This document shows, one piece after another, positions 10,766 through 21,406 of a stretch of 64,000 bases of DNA (position 1 is its first letter; the number at the start of each line of letters is the position of its first letter). Below the pieces are notes generated by a model. It saw only the letters and a list, made by a program, of their open reading frames with translations. It was not told the DNA's origin and did not search any database. The stretch covers positions 1-64,000 of the forward strand of contig JABSRZ010000009.1 of assembly GCA_013214705.1 (NCBI GenBank). Reading direction: 5' to 3'. Source of the stretch: Hyphomicrobiales bacterium. Lineage in GTDB: Bacteria > Pseudomonadota > Alphaproteobacteria > Rhizobiales > OSC116. The position numbers and the translations under genes were made by a program.

Positions 10766-11578
10766 ATGCTGTTTATTAGGTCACTCATTTTCAATGTTGT
10801 TTTCTACTTTCATATGTTTTTATGGCTGATAGTTTGCGTCATCGCGCTGCCGTTTCCCAAGGCCATGACCCGTTATGCCATGGTCACATGGGCGCACCAA
10901 GTGCCGTATTTGTTAAAATGGATCGCTGGCATAGAAATAGAAGTGCGTGGGTTAGAAAACATACCCGAAGGCAAAGTGATTGTGGCTTGTAACCATCAGT
11001 CTTTTTTAGAAATTATCCTATTGGCTAAATATCTGAAATTCCCGCTCATGATGTTTAAAGTTAGCCTTGGCCGCATACCCGCATTTGGCTGGTCGCTGTA
11101 CAAATTGCGCTTTATACCCATTGTACGTGGTGGCCGCGCCAAAACCATTAAATTCATCGTGCAGGCCTCTAAATCGCGCATTTTAGACAATGGTCAGGTG
11201 ATGATATTTCCCGAAGGCACCCGCGTATCACCGGGTCAAGTGTTGAAGTTAAAACAAGGGGTTATCGCCATATACGAGGCTTTGCATTTAGATTGCATGC
11301 CGGTGGCGCAAAATGCCGGGCTGTTTTGGGCGCGAAATTCATTTTATCGTTATCCGGGCAAAGTGGTTATCGAATTCATGCCGGTTATTCAAAAAGACCT
11401 GGAGCGCGAGGATTTTACCGAGCAGTTACACAGCGCCATGATGACCAAAAAACTGGCGCTTGAATTGGAAGCGTTTAACGCCCCAAACCCGCCGCCAGCA
11501 CCAGAAACAGCCAAATGGTTAGAGCAAGACAAACATAAATTATTTACCGTTAAAAATGGCGAAGTGACCTGTGAATAG
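10766..11578 (+). CDS. plsC: 1-acyl-sn-glycerol-3-phosphate acyltransferase
   Basis: VIVACNHQSFLEIILL (NHxxxxD-like), FIPIVRGGR, MIFPEGTRVSPG. Confidence 0.85.
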   Translation: MLFIRSLIFNVVFYFHMFLWLIVCVIALPFPKAMTRYAMVTWAHQVPYLLKWIAGIEIEVRGLENIPEGKVIVACNHQSFLEIILLAKYLKFPLMMFKVSLGRIPAFGWSLYKLRFIPIVRGGRAKTIKFIVQASKSRILDNGQVMIFPEGTRVSPGQVLKLKQGVIAIYEALHLDCMPVAQNAGLFWARNSFYRYPGKVVIEFMPVIQKDLEREDFTEQLHSAMMTKKLALELEAFNAPNPPPAPETAKWLEQDKHKLFTVKNGEVTCE

Positions 11579-11617
11579 GCATTTCCAAATCAAGCTATTA
11601 GCGCAAAGAGGTAGTCA

Positions 11618-12118
11618 ATGGCACATTTAAAAATGGATCGTATTTTCATCAAAATACTGTCGATATTGCAAAAAAATGGCCGCATATCTAATGCCGACCT
11701 GTCCGAACAAATTAACCTGAGCGCTAGCCCGTGCCATCAGCGTATGCGCAAACTCGAAAAATCTGGCATCATTAAAGGTTATTTGGCGCGCATAGATTTG
11801 GGCAAATTACGCCACCATGACACGGTGATAGCCGAGGTGACATTAAATTCGCATAATATGGAAAGCTTTGCCCAATTTGAGCAATTTGCCCGCAGCCATT
11901 CGCGCATTGTCGAATGTTTTAAAGTCTCTGGCGCGTTTGACTATTTTGTACGGTTTGTGTGCAAAGATATGGAAGAATATACCAATTTAAGCGACGAAAT
12001 ATTAAGCCAAACCAACGCCGCCACCGTAAAAAGCTTCGTAGTGCTGCAACATGTCAAAGAGTTTAATGGCTACCCCCTCGATGAGCTAGTTGAAGACCAG
12101 CCTGAATATATAGAGTAA
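11618..12118 (+). CDS. Lrp/AsnC family transcriptional regulator
   Basis: ILSILQKNGRISNADLSEQINLSASPCHQRMRKLEKSGIIKGYLARID. Confidence 0.93.
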   Translation: MAHLKMDRIFIKILSILQKNGRISNADLSEQINLSASPCHQRMRKLEKSGIIKGYLARIDLGKLRHHDTVIAEVTLNSHNMESFAQFEQFARSHSRIVECFKVSGAFDYFVRFVCKDMEEYTNLSDEILSQTNAATVKSFVVLQHVKEFNGYPLDELVEDQPEYIE

Positions 12119-12640
12119 CCGTCTGCCCCCGCATCCACACAACGTGCCATTCAGTGAGCGCGACGCATGCGCAGATCTTCGCGAGGAAAGGGGCGAGCCA
12201 ACTTGTTGGCGAACTTGGCCATTGAGGCCCGCCCGTTAGGGCGAGCAAGCACGCCGGAGGCGTGCGCCCGCAGGGGCCACTAGCCCGCCGAAAGGTGGGC
12301 GTAAAAATGCAGACTTCCATAGCTTCAGCAGGAGCGCCGCCCCAGAGATTGCTGAAAAGCTGTGATGTTGAAAGTTTGCGCAGGAGTTTCAGACAACGAA
12401 CCACCGGTTGATGCTGTAAAGACATCGACAGTTAGCGCTCCTGCCGATTGTACGGGTACTCCCATTTATACGTTCTTTCGGCTTCGCCTCCTTCACTGTT
12501 GGCACTTGCGTGCGCAGCCCCTTGCTCCGCAAGTGTCAGCTAGCCTCCGCGCGTTGGCCGCAGAGTTTGCCTTACGGCTTCTGGGCGCACTCGTCGAATC
12601 ACCGGGGTGCTTGGGGGCAGACGGAAACTCGGCACAAGGG
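12119..12640. repeat. Mosaic palindromic repeat, copy D (hairpin module M1 / core + / right arm)
   Basis: Perfect 12-bp terminal inverted repeat CCGTCTGCCCCC (12119-12130) / GGGGGCAGACGG (12613-12624); M1 at 12190-12273; core 12327-12445; right arm as copy A. Starts directly after the Lrp stop codon. Confidence 0.92.
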
Positions 12641-12704
12641 AGTTTAGTCATTGCAATTGCTCGCAATTCCGGTTATACCTCCCTGCAAAAATGTAGGAGC
12701 GGTT

Positions 12705-13991
12705 ATGGCACGGATAGTCATGAAATTTGGTGGCACAAGCGTTGCAGATATAGATTGCATCAAAAATGTGGCCAAACATGTAAAGCGCGAAATTGATGCC
12801 GGTAACCAAGTGGCTGTGGTATTAAGCGCCATGTCTGGCACCACCAACCAGCTGGTAAATTGGACATCAGAAGCCAGCCCCATGCATGACGCACGCGAAT
12901 ATGATGCCATCGTGGCATCTGGCGAACAAATCACCATTGGTTTATTGGCCGTTATTTTGCAGTCTATGGGAGTTAACGCCCGCTCTTGGCTGGGCTGGCA
13001 AATTCCCATTAAAACCTCATCTGTGCATGGTGCGGCGCGCATAGAAGACATTAATGGCGATGAAATTATCAAACGTATGGAAGCCGAAAGCCAAGTGGCG
13101 GTTATCGCTGGCTTTCAAGGCATTGCTCAAGATGGCAGGATCACCACATTAGGCCGTGGCGGCTCTGATACCACCGCTGTTGCCATCGCGGCGGCGATAA
13201 ATGCCGACATTTGCGACATATATACCGATGTTGACGGCGTTTACACCACCGACCCACGCATTGTGCCAAATGCCAAAAAACTCGCCCGCGTGTCATATGA
13301 AGAAATGCTCGAAATGGCCTCTTTAGGCGCCAAAGTATTGCTCACCCGTTCGGTCGAATTGGCGATGATTCATAAAGTGCGTTTGGCTGTGCGCTCTAGC
13401 TTTGAAGACCCAGAAACCGCCCGCCCCACCCGCGATAGCGATTTTACAAATTTAGCAACCGGTATCAGCAACCACCCTGGTACACTGGTATGTGATGAGG
13501 ATGAAATTATGGAACAAGAACTTGTAAGCGGTATAACCTATTCAAAAGATGAAGCCAAATTGACTTTGGTCAATATTTCTGACCGCCCCGGTATATCAGC
13601 CAGAATTTTCACCCCCTTGGCTGAAGCCAATGTCAATGTCGATATGATTGTGCAAAATGTATCTGAAGATGGCAAGTTTACCAATATGACATTCACCGTG
13701 CCCTCAGATAGTTTGAAAAAAGCCCAAGCGGTGATCGAAGAAAATTCCGAATATATTGGTTATGAAAAAATATTATCATCCACTAATATTGTGAAAATAT
13801 CGGTCATTGGCGTTGGCATGCGCTCACATGCAGGCGTAGCCGCCAAAATGTTCGAAACTTTGGCCCAAAAAGGCATAAACATCATCGCCATCACCACCAG
13901 CGAAATTAAAGTGAGCGTGCTGATTGATGCCGAATATATAGAATTGGCCGTGCGCGCCTTGCACACCGCTTATGATTTAGATGTAAATTAA
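12705..13991 (+). CDS. lysC: Aspartate kinase
   Basis: MARIVMKFGGTSVADIDCIKNVA; GRGGSDTTAVAIAAAINADICDIYTDVDGVYTTDPRI; two ACT domains. Start chosen at GGAGCGGTTATG rather than the longer ORF. Confidence 0.96.
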   Translation: MARIVMKFGGTSVADIDCIKNVAKHVKREIDAGNQVAVVLSAMSGTTNQLVNWTSEASPMHDAREYDAIVASGEQITIGLLAVILQSMGVNARSWLGWQIPIKTSSVHGAARIEDINGDEIIKRMEAESQVAVIAGFQGIAQDGRITTLGRGGSDTTAVAIAAAINADICDIYTDVDGVYTTDPRIVPNAKKLARVSYEEMLEMASLGAKVLLTRSVELAMIHKVRLAVRSSFEDPETARPTRDSDFTNLATGISNHPGTLVCDEDEIMEQELVSGITYSKDEAKLTLVNISDRPGISARIFTPLAEANVNVDMIVQNVSEDGKFTNMTFTVPSDSLKKAQAVIEENSEYIGYEKILSSTNIVKISVIGVGMRSHAGVAAKMFETLAQKGINIIAITTSEIKVSVLIDAEYIELAVRALHTAYDLDVN

Positions 13992-14117
13992 GTTTCATAG
14001 GTATATTTTACAAATCGGTTTTTAATCCATATAGTGTATTTGGCAAACCGGCGAATCGATTATTGTGAAAATAAATACGAGATAATTGGGTATTAACTCA
14101 ATTTAAAGGGTCAAAAT

Positions 14118-16475
14118 TTGAGTGATGATATCCAACATAACCAACCCAATTTGGTGAGCATTGACCTAACCAAAGGCAATGCGCCCGAGCGTATTGGCCC
14201 GTTGCAAATATTGCGTGATTTACGCGAAATTATGGCCAATGACCAAAGTGACCAAGCCCGGTTAGACAAGGTTACCATGCTGGTCGCCAACAATATGCAA
14301 GCCGAAGTTAGCTCTATCTATTTGGTTTTAGGCTCTGGCGAATTAGAATTATTTGCCACCGAAGGTTTAAAAAAATCGGCGGTTCACACCACCAAAATGC
14401 CCGCTGGCAAAGGTTTGGTGAGTTATATTGCCAAATCTGCCACCCATTTAAATTTACCCAATGCCCGCTCGCATCCTAATTTTTTATATCTGCCCGAAAC
14501 CGGCGAAGACCTGTATCATAGCTTTTTGGGCGTGCCCATTTTAAAGCATGGCATTTCCATCGGGGTTTTGACCGTGCAAAATAAAAGCATGCGCATATAT
14601 TCCGAAGAAGAATGTGAGGTGCTGTATACGGTGTCTATGTTGCTGGCCGAAGTTATCACCACCAGCAAAAGCATCCGCTTGTCAGGCTTGGTGGGTGGCA
14701 AAGATAATGACACCCCAGAAATTGTCGATGCCAGCCATTCAATGCCGGTAAATTTAAGCGGCATCTCTTTTTCTAACGGCATTGCCATCGGCCATGTTGT
14801 GCTGCATGAACCACGCATCATCATTGCCAATTTAATTGCCGATGATGTCGAAGCTGAACATAAACGTTTAAGCCTCGCGGTGAGAGAATTGCGCAAATCA
14901 ATCAGCAATATGCTCGAACATCTGGACCTTTCGCGCACTGGCGAACATCGGGATATTTTGGAAACTTATTTGATGTTTGCCAATGACCGTGGTTGGAAGC
15001 GCAAAATGCACGAAGCTTTAACCGAAGGCATCACCGCCGAAATTGCGGTGGAAAAAGTGCAAATCGCCACCCGCGCGCGTATGTTGCGCCAGCCCGACCC
15101 TTATTTGCGCGAAAGATTGCATGATTTAGACGATTTGGGCAACCGCCTGTTGCGCATATTGACCAATAATCAAGCGACATCGGTAAATACCGAATTGCCT
15201 GAAGACACCATTTTAGTGGCGCGGAATTTAGGCCCGGCTGAACTGTTAGATTATGATAAAAACAAGCTAAAAGGCCTGATATTAGAAGAAGGCGCGGCCA
15301 ACAGCCATGCGGGCATTGTGGCGCGGGCTATGGGCATACCGGCGGTCGGCAGCGTGACCGATATTTTCAACTATATCGAACAAGACGACCCGGTTATTGT
15401 CGATGGTGAGGCGGCCGAAGTGTATTTACGCCCGGCAAAAGATGTTTCGGAAACGTTTATCGACAAAATCGCCTTATTTGCCGAAAAACAACAAGAATAC
15501 GCAAAAATACGTGAACTGCCAGCAATGTCTAAAGACCAGCAAAATATCAATTTAATGATAAATGCCGGTTTGGATGCTGATTTAGAACATTTTAATGCCA
15601 GTGGCGCGACCGGCATTGGCCTTTACCGTACCGAAGTGCAACTTATGTTATTGTCTAAATACCCCGGCAAAGACGCATTGCAAGCCAATTATAAAAAAGT
15701 ATTCGATCATTTGGGCGACAAATCGGTTACGTTTAGAACTTTTGATGTCGGCGGTGACAAAGTGTTGCCCTACATTCGGCGTACCAAAGAAGAAAATCCC
15801 GCCCTTGGCTGGCGTGCCATTAGAATGGCGTTAGACCGCCCCGGCCTATTTAAGCACCAATTGCGGGCATTGTTACTTGCCGCGCGCGGGCAAGAATTGA
15901 ACATTATGTTCCCGATGATAGCTGACATTTCGGAGTTTCGCGCTGCCAAACAACATGTGATGGACGAAAAAGCCATATTGGAAGCCAAAAATATTGGTGT
16001 GCCCAAAAAAGTCAATTTGGGCCTGATGATTGAAGTGCCGGCGCTGTTATGGCAATTGCCAGCATTGTTTAAAGAGGCCGATTTTGCCTCGGTCGGTAGC
16101 AATGATTTGCTGCAATTCACCTATGCCGCAGACCGAGACAACCCTTTATTGCACGGGCGTTACCACAGTTTAACCACTCCAGTGTTGACCATGTTACGCA
16201 CCATTGTTGTGGCCGCCAATGAGGCTGGCATACCGTTGTCATTATGTGGCGAAATAGCTGGCAAACCAAAATTAGCCGCAGCCTTGTTGGGCATCGGGTT
16301 TAAAAACCTATCAATGAATAGCGCCACCGTTGGCCCAGTTAAAATGATGATACGCTCATTAGACATTGAAAAATTTGCTGCATTTTTAAATAAACATCTT
16401 GATGAGGCGAGCGAAGGCATAAATGACCTTATTTCTGACTATATTTCGGAAAATAATGTAAAAATAGGAATTTAG
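14118..16475 (+). CDS. ptsP: Phosphoenolpyruvate-protein phosphotransferase PtsP (GAF domain + EI)
   Basis: GAF region, EEGAANSHAGIVARAMGIPAV, TGIGLYRTEVQLML, FRTFDVGGDKVLPY, SLCGEIAGKP; TTG start. Confidence 0.95.
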   Translation: MSDDIQHNQPNLVSIDLTKGNAPERIGPLQILRDLREIMANDQSDQARLDKVTMLVANNMQAEVSSIYLVLGSGELELFATEGLKKSAVHTTKMPAGKGLVSYIAKSATHLNLPNARSHPNFLYLPETGEDLYHSFLGVPILKHGISIGVLTVQNKSMRIYSEEECEVLYTVSMLLAEVITTSKSIRLSGLVGGKDNDTPEIVDASHSMPVNLSGISFSNGIAIGHVVLHEPRIIIANLIADDVEAEHKRLSLAVRELRKSISNMLEHLDLSRTGEHRDILETYLMFANDRGWKRKMHEALTEGITAEIAVEKVQIATRARMLRQPDPYLRERLHDLDDLGNRLLRILTNNQATSVNTELPEDTILVARNLGPAELLDYDKNKLKGLILEEGAANSHAGIVARAMGIPAVGSVTDIFNYIEQDDPVIVDGEAAEVYLRPAKDVSETFIDKIALFAEKQQEYAKIRELPAMSKDQQNINLMINAGLDADLEHFNASGATGIGLYRTEVQLMLLSKYPGKDALQANYKKVFDHLGDKSVTFRTFDVGGDKVLPYIRRTKEENPALGWRAIRMALDRPGLFKHQLRALLLAARGQELNIMFPMIADISEFRAAKQHVMDEKAILEAKNIGVPKKVNLGLMIEVPALLWQLPALFKEADFASVGSNDLLQFTYAADRDNPLLHGRYHSLTTPVLTMLRTIVVAANEAGIPLSLCGEIAGKPKLAAALLGIGFKNLSMNSATVGPVKMMIRSLDIEKFAAFLNKHLDEASEGINDLISDYISENNVKIGI

Positions 16476-16601
16476 CCGGATTCATTCACCATAATTCACA
16501 AAAAAATACTGGTTTAAATCTGCTATATAATTTAATAATGAGTTGACGATACCTATTAGGTGAGTTTGATGGCCTAAAGCCTCGTTTTAAAAAGTAATTA
16601 C

Positions 16602-18281
16602 ATGTCCGAAAATAATAAATTCAGTAAACCCAAAAACATGCAATCTGCATTTAAAAATATTTCTGCGGCGGTTAAAGGTTTTTTACCCTCAACTGCCAAA
16701 CGCAGTGAAGCTGTTAAAGCTGAGCGGAAACAAACCATACAAATTTCGGCCACCGCCACAACCACCAGCGACACAACCAACAGCATAATGGCCGGCAACA
16801 AAGTGGGAGGTTCAACTATGAGTGATGAAACTTCTACCAATGCCAATTTATTGGGCGAAGAATTTAGAGCTGCGCGTGAAGAACTTGGTTATAAATTTGA
16901 AGATTTAACCGAGCACACCGGTTTGTCGGCTGATGAAATCGAAGCGTTAGAGCTTGGCGATTATCAAAAAATTGAGCAGCAAGATTATATAGAATATTAC
17001 GTGCATAATTATGCCACTCTGCTGGGGCTAGATTCTGACCTGGCATTAGAGCATTACCAGCAATATATTGTGCCCGAAACCGCGGCTCTACAAACCGGTG
17101 AAGCGGCATCAAAATTTGACATTCATGATGAAGACCAATATGAAGACGCGTTTGCTGATGAGGCCAAGAAAACCATAGAGGCGCTCGAAGTTTCAGAGCT
17201 AACCACTTTGGAAAATTATGGCCATGTTGAACCTGAGATAGATTTCTCAGCCAACCGAACGGCAGATTATCCGACTGACACCACACCAGAAATGGGCGAC
17301 TCAGGTTCGGCTTATGTGGTTGGTTCGATTAATGTCAGCAATCTAAACGACAAACAAAAAGCCGCAGCGGCGCGGGCCAATCAGGCAACCACTACAGCCA
17401 ACCCATTAAATTCATTAGATGGCGACAATCAATATTTAGGCCATTCTGCCACTGCTGGCCAAAAGCCATTTCCGTGGTTGCGCATTGTGGCAGCCGCTAT
17501 ATTTGCAGCGGCGCTGGCTGGCTCGATTTATTTTATGGTCACGCTGCAACAATCGGCTGACCCGACCAATTTAGCCAGTGTCGATGTCGCCACAGACGAT
17601 GGCCAGCAAACGCCGCCAGTTATAACCCCGGTGGTGAAGATAATTGGCACATTAGAAACCACAATTATTGCCAAAGGCAATGATGATTTAACCGCCCCGA
17701 CCGCAACAATGGTGCAAAAACCGTTGATTATGCGCAGCCAAACTGCGGTGGCTAAAAACCCCAGTGCCGCAGAAGCCAGCCAAGCCACAACCACTGACGA
17801 AACCGCAGCGCTATCCGGCGCCAGCAGCGCGGTCAAACAAAATGGCGCAACATCTAGCAGTGTTGAGCAATCTGTCGCTACCTCCAGCACTGAGCAAGTG
17901 GCCACAACCAGCATTGCCAAAACTGCCGCCACCACTACAGAGGGTATAGTGGCTGTAAATGCCAGCGATGCCCAATCTCCCTTAGACGCTTTGCCGAACG
18001 ATGAAAGCCAATTTAGCTTACACGCCACCCAAAATAATTGGTTATTGATCGAAGATGATACCTCACAAATATTATTTTCTGGCGAGCTAACGCCGGAAAA
18101 AATATTCACTCTGCCCAAAATTAAAGGCGTTATAATTTCGCTGGGCAATGCTGGCATTATAGACGTCTACCAAGGTAAAACCCTGTTGGGAAAATTGGGC
18201 AAAGATGATGAGTCTCTTGATTTGGCTTCCATTGAAACCCGGCTTAATTTAATTGCCGAAACTGCAAATAATTCTAACTAA
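16602..18281 (+). CDS. Helix-turn-helix / RodZ-like membrane protein with C-terminal DUF4115-like domain
   Basis: GEEFRAAREELGYKFEDLTEHTGLSADEIEALELGDY HTH, single TM (WLRIVAAAIFAAALAGSIYFMV), low-complexity linker, C-terminal beta domain. Confidence 0.8.
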   Translation: MSENNKFSKPKNMQSAFKNISAAVKGFLPSTAKRSEAVKAERKQTIQISATATTTSDTTNSIMAGNKVGGSTMSDETSTNANLLGEEFRAAREELGYKFEDLTEHTGLSADEIEALELGDYQKIEQQDYIEYYVHNYATLLGLDSDLALEHYQQYIVPETAALQTGEAASKFDIHDEDQYEDAFADEAKKTIEALEVSELTTLENYGHVEPEIDFSANRTADYPTDTTPEMGDSGSAYVVGSINVSNLNDKQKAAAARANQATTTANPLNSLDGDNQYLGHSATAGQKPFPWLRIVAAAIFAAALAGSIYFMVTLQQSADPTNLASVDVATDDGQQTPPVITPVVKIIGTLETTIIAKGNDDLTAPTATMVQKPLIMRSQTAVAKNPSAAEASQATTTDETAALSGASSAVKQNGATSSSVEQSVATSSTEQVATTSIAKTAATTTEGIVAVNASDAQSPLDALPNDESQFSLHATQNNWLLIEDDTSQILFSGELTPEKIFTLPKIKGVIISLGNAGIIDVYQGKTLLGKLGKDDESLDLASIETRLNLIAETANNSN

Positions 18282-18337
18282 CTATTTATTTAAATGCGTG
18301 CGTGTCAAACCATCGCAGTGCTGAGTGATGATATATT

Positions 18338-19417
18338 ATGATTAAACAACAAAAAATCGACCAGTTGCTCAACCGTTTTGAGGCCATTGAATCTGAGCTT
18401 TCATCTGGCCCAGACTCTGCTAAATTAATCAGCCTGTCGAAAGAGCATTCAGACCTTGCACCGGTGGTGGAAATGCTGCGCAATATCATAAGCGTCCGCG
18501 ATGAGATTGCCGATTTAAAAGAAATATTAGATGATAAAGAGTCAGACGCTGAAATGCTTGAAATGGCAAAAGATGAAGTTTCTACGCTCGAAAAAATGAT
18601 CCCCAAGCAAGAGCATGACTTGCAAATATTGCTGTTGCCAAAAGACATGGCAGATGAAAAAAATGCCATATTAGAAATTCGGGCCGGCACCGGTGGTGAT
18701 GAAGCGGCTTTATTTGCCGGCGATTTATTTCGCATGTATCAACGCTATGCAGCGCTAAACGGTTGGAAAGTAGAAACCATGTCGGCCAGTGCCTCTGAAC
18801 GCGGCGGGTTTAAAGAAATTATTGCCACGGTTAATGGCAAAGGCGTATTTGCCAAGCTTAAATATGAATCCGGCGTCCACCGGGTGCAGCGGGTGCCGAG
18901 CACCGAGTCTGGCGGGCGGGTGCATACATCTGCCGCCACGGTTGCGGTGCTGCCCGAGGCCGAGGAAGTTGATATAAAAATTGAAGATAAAGATTTGCGG
19001 ATTGATATTTTTCGTGCCTCTGGCCCGGGCGGTCAATCGGTCAATACCACCGATAGTGCCGTACGCATCACCCATTTGCCCAGTGGGACTGTGGTCATTC
19101 AGCAAGATGAAAAAAGCCAACATAAAAACCGTGCCAAAGCCATGATGGTGATGCGCTCACGGGTTTATGAGGCCGAGCGCCAGCGTTTGCATGACATCAG
19201 AGCCGGGGACCGCAAAGAGCAGGTTGGTTCGGGTGACCGCTCAGAACGCATTCGCACTTATAATTTTCCGCAAGGCCGGGTGAGCGATCATCGCATTAAC
19301 TTGACCTTGTATAAATTGGATAAATTAATAGCCGGCGATGGCCTGCATGAGATGGTTGACGCACTGATAAATGACGACCAAGCGCGTAAATTGTCTGCCT
19401 TACAAGAAGAAATATAA
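18338..19417 (+). CDS. prfA: Peptide chain release factor 1
   Basis: [26 protein letters not shown] (GGQ motif); [19 protein letters not shown]-type C-terminus. Confidence 0.97.
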   Translation: MIKQQKIDQLLNRFEAIESELSSGPDSAKLISLSKEHSDLAPVVEMLRNIISVRDEIADLKEILDDKESDAEMLEMAKDEVSTLEKMIPKQEHDLQILLLPKDMADEKNAILEIRAGTGGDEAALFAGDLFRMYQRYAALNGWKVETMSASASERGGFKEIIATVNGKGVFAKLKYESGVHRVQRVPSTESGGRVHTSAATVAVLPEAEEVDIKIEDKDLRIDIFRASGPGGQSVNTTDSAVRITHLPSGTVVIQQDEKSQHKNRAKAMMVMRSRVYEAERQRLHDIRAGDRKEQVGSGDRSERIRTYNFPQGRVSDHRINLTLYKLDKLIAGDGLHEMVDALINDDQARKLSALQEEI

Positions 19418-19421
19418 GCCC

Positions 19422-20342
19422 ATGCAAATTGCGGCCTACCATCGGCAATTGACGCAAAAATTGACTGACATTGGCAACCCAAATGCCGAACTAGATGCGC
19501 GTCTGCTGATTTGCCATGTTTTGAAGTTAGATTTCACTAATTATATATTGCAACAAAATGACCTCATCTGCGCCGCTGACTTAGACAGGTTGGCGACATT
19601 GAGCCAATTGGCTTTATCAGATATGCCGATATCGCGGATATTGCAAAATCGTGAATTTTGGGGGTTAGATTTTATCGTCAATGCGGCGGTGTTAGACCCA
19701 CGTGCCGATAGCGAAGTGATGATAGAGGTATTGCTGCATTTTTTACCGCCATCACACCAAAAATTGCGCATATTAGACCTTGGCACTGGCACGGCTTGTT
19801 TGCTGCTTAGCTTGTTAACCGAATATCCAAACGCCAGCGGTGTGGGGCTAGACGTTTCTAACCAAGCGCTTAAAGTGGCACAAAAAAATGCCGAAAATTT
19901 GGGGTTAAGCCACCGGGCAGAATTCATCCAATCTGACTGGTTTGCAGATATTGGCAAGCAAAAATTCGACATTATATTGTCCAACCCGCCCTATATACCC
20001 AGCCAAGATATTGAAAACCTAGCCAACAATGTGAAATTATTCGACCCGCTTGCGGCTTTAGACGGTGGTCAAGATGGCTTAGACCCTTACCGCATCATTG
20101 CCCAACAAGCGCCGCTTTATATGAATGAAAATGCACTGCTTATTTTTGAAATGGGGCACAATCAGGCCGATGGTTTATTTGTCATATTGCAGCAATATGG
20201 GTTTGATTGTGCAGAATTTGATATGCAAAAATTCACCCCTAAAAACCCCAATGGTCAAATTAGACCGCGTGACGGCTTGGCTTATGATTTGGGGCAAAAC
20301 CCGCGGGTTATAATTGCCAAATATAGAGTTAAGCAAAATTAA
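19422..20342 (+). CDS. prmC: Peptide chain release factor N(5)-glutamine methyltransferase
   Basis: ILDLGTGTACLLLSLL, DIILSNPPYIPSQDI; directly downstream of prfA. Confidence 0.95.
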   Translation: MQIAAYHRQLTQKLTDIGNPNAELDARLLICHVLKLDFTNYILQQNDLICAADLDRLATLSQLALSDMPISRILQNREFWGLDFIVNAAVLDPRADSEVMIEVLLHFLPPSHQKLRILDLGTGTACLLLSLLTEYPNASGVGLDVSNQALKVAQKNAENLGLSHRAEFIQSDWFADIGKQKFDIILSNPPYIPSQDIENLANNVKLFDPLAALDGGQDGLDPYRIIAQQAPLYMNENALLIFEMGHNQADGLFVILQQYGFDCAEFDMQKFTPKNPNGQIRPRDGLAYDLGQNPRVIIAKYRVKQN

Positions 20343-20597
20343 GCTTAAATGCGGCATTTAGCACACAGTTTTGGGGATAAATGCCGTCATATCACCCCGC
20401 ATTTATACATTTTCGCCAATTTCTATTGGAATGATCTGAAAATCACTATACAGTTAGGTTGAAATATAGCTGCGTTTGCACAATATTTTTCATCATAACA
20501 TGCTGAACAAGATACCAGTGAATGTATATTTACTAATCATTTGAATTTTTCATGATTAGTCCAATTTATCAAATCTAAATCAAAAAGTGAGATCCTA

Positions 20598-21356
20598 GTG
20601 AGATCCCCAAACGAAAATAATCGCGCTCGACAAAATCAACAGAATAACCGCCGTGGCCGCCATAATAATAACAGCCGACGCTATAACAATAGCAGTGGTG
20701 GTGGTGGTGGTGGTAACAAACCGCAAAATATGTTGACTAGAAATTTCGACAGCAATGGACCTGATGTAAAAATTAGGGGCAATGCCCAAACCATTGCCGA
20801 TAAATATACCTCGATGGCTCAAGATGCCATTTCATCTGGCAGCCGCATAAATGCCGAGAATTATTTTCAACATGCCGAACATTATAAACGCATAGTGGCC
20901 ACCGCCCAAGAATTAGTTGCCGAGCAAAAAGCCGCGCAACAAGCCAAACATGAGGCCCAACAAGCGGCGCATCGTGAGCAGCAAGAAGCCCAACGCGAAC
21001 AGCAAGAAGCCCAACGCGAATTGCGCGAGCAACAAGCGGCTGATGAGCCCAACCAAAACGAACCAAGCCTTAACGCACCAAATCAAGACGCCCCAAGCAT
21101 GCAAAATAATGACAATGCACCAGTGAGCATTTTGGCTGATAGCGGCGAAACCACCGCCCAAATACCGGCCACTGAAGATGACAAACCCAAGCGAACCCGC
21201 CGCCCGAAGCGCAAACCCGTTAAGAGCAGCTCTGAAAAATCAGATGCTTCCGCTGGCAGCCAAACCGCCGCCCTCACCGAAGCCTTAGCACCAGATAGCC
21301 CAGAACCAGATAGCCAAGCGCCATCTAAACAAGCTTCCCCGGCCGAAGAGACTTGA
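20598..21356 (+). CDS. DUF4167 domain-containing protein
   Basis: RGNAQTIADKYTSMAQDAISSGSRINAENYFQHAEHYKRIV. Confidence 0.9.
   Translation: MRSPNENNRARQNQQNNRRGRHNNNSRRYNNSSGGGGGGNKPQNMLTRNFDSNGPDVKIRGNAQTIADKYTSMAQDAISSGSRINAENYFQHAEHYKRIVATAQELVAEQKAAQQAKHEAQQAAHREQQEAQREQQEAQRELREQQAADEPNQNEPSLNAPNQDAPSMQNNDNAPVSILADSGETTAQIPATEDDKPKRTRRPKRKPVKSSSEKSDASAGSQTAALTEALAPDSPEPDSQAPSKQASPAEET
20976..21017 (+). repeat. 21-bp tandem repeat x2 inside the DUF4167 gene
   Basis: GARCAGCAAGAAGCCCAACGC twice, encoding (EQQEAQR)2. Confidence 0.85.
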
Positions 21357-21406
21357 TAATTTATTCATCATCTTAATGACAACTTACCCACATAAAGAGA
21401 CCTAAC

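Noticed and set aside
12063-12425. Minus-strand ORF MSLQHQPVVRCLKLL... and similar ORFs at 33293-33496, 7474-7809, 38289-38495
   Set aside because: Translations of the repeat modules; they resemble each other because the DNA repeats, and there is no sign of codon-level constraint.
12119-12640. Integron attC-like sites
   Set aside because: Palindromic, but no consistent attC core sites (GTTRRRY/RYYYAAC) at the ends, no integrase, and the neighbouring genes are housekeeping rather than cassettes.
17528-18157. Long antisense ORF within the RodZ-like gene (209 aa)
   Set aside because: Shadow of a low-complexity Ala/Thr/Ser-rich linker on the coding strand; no domain recognised.
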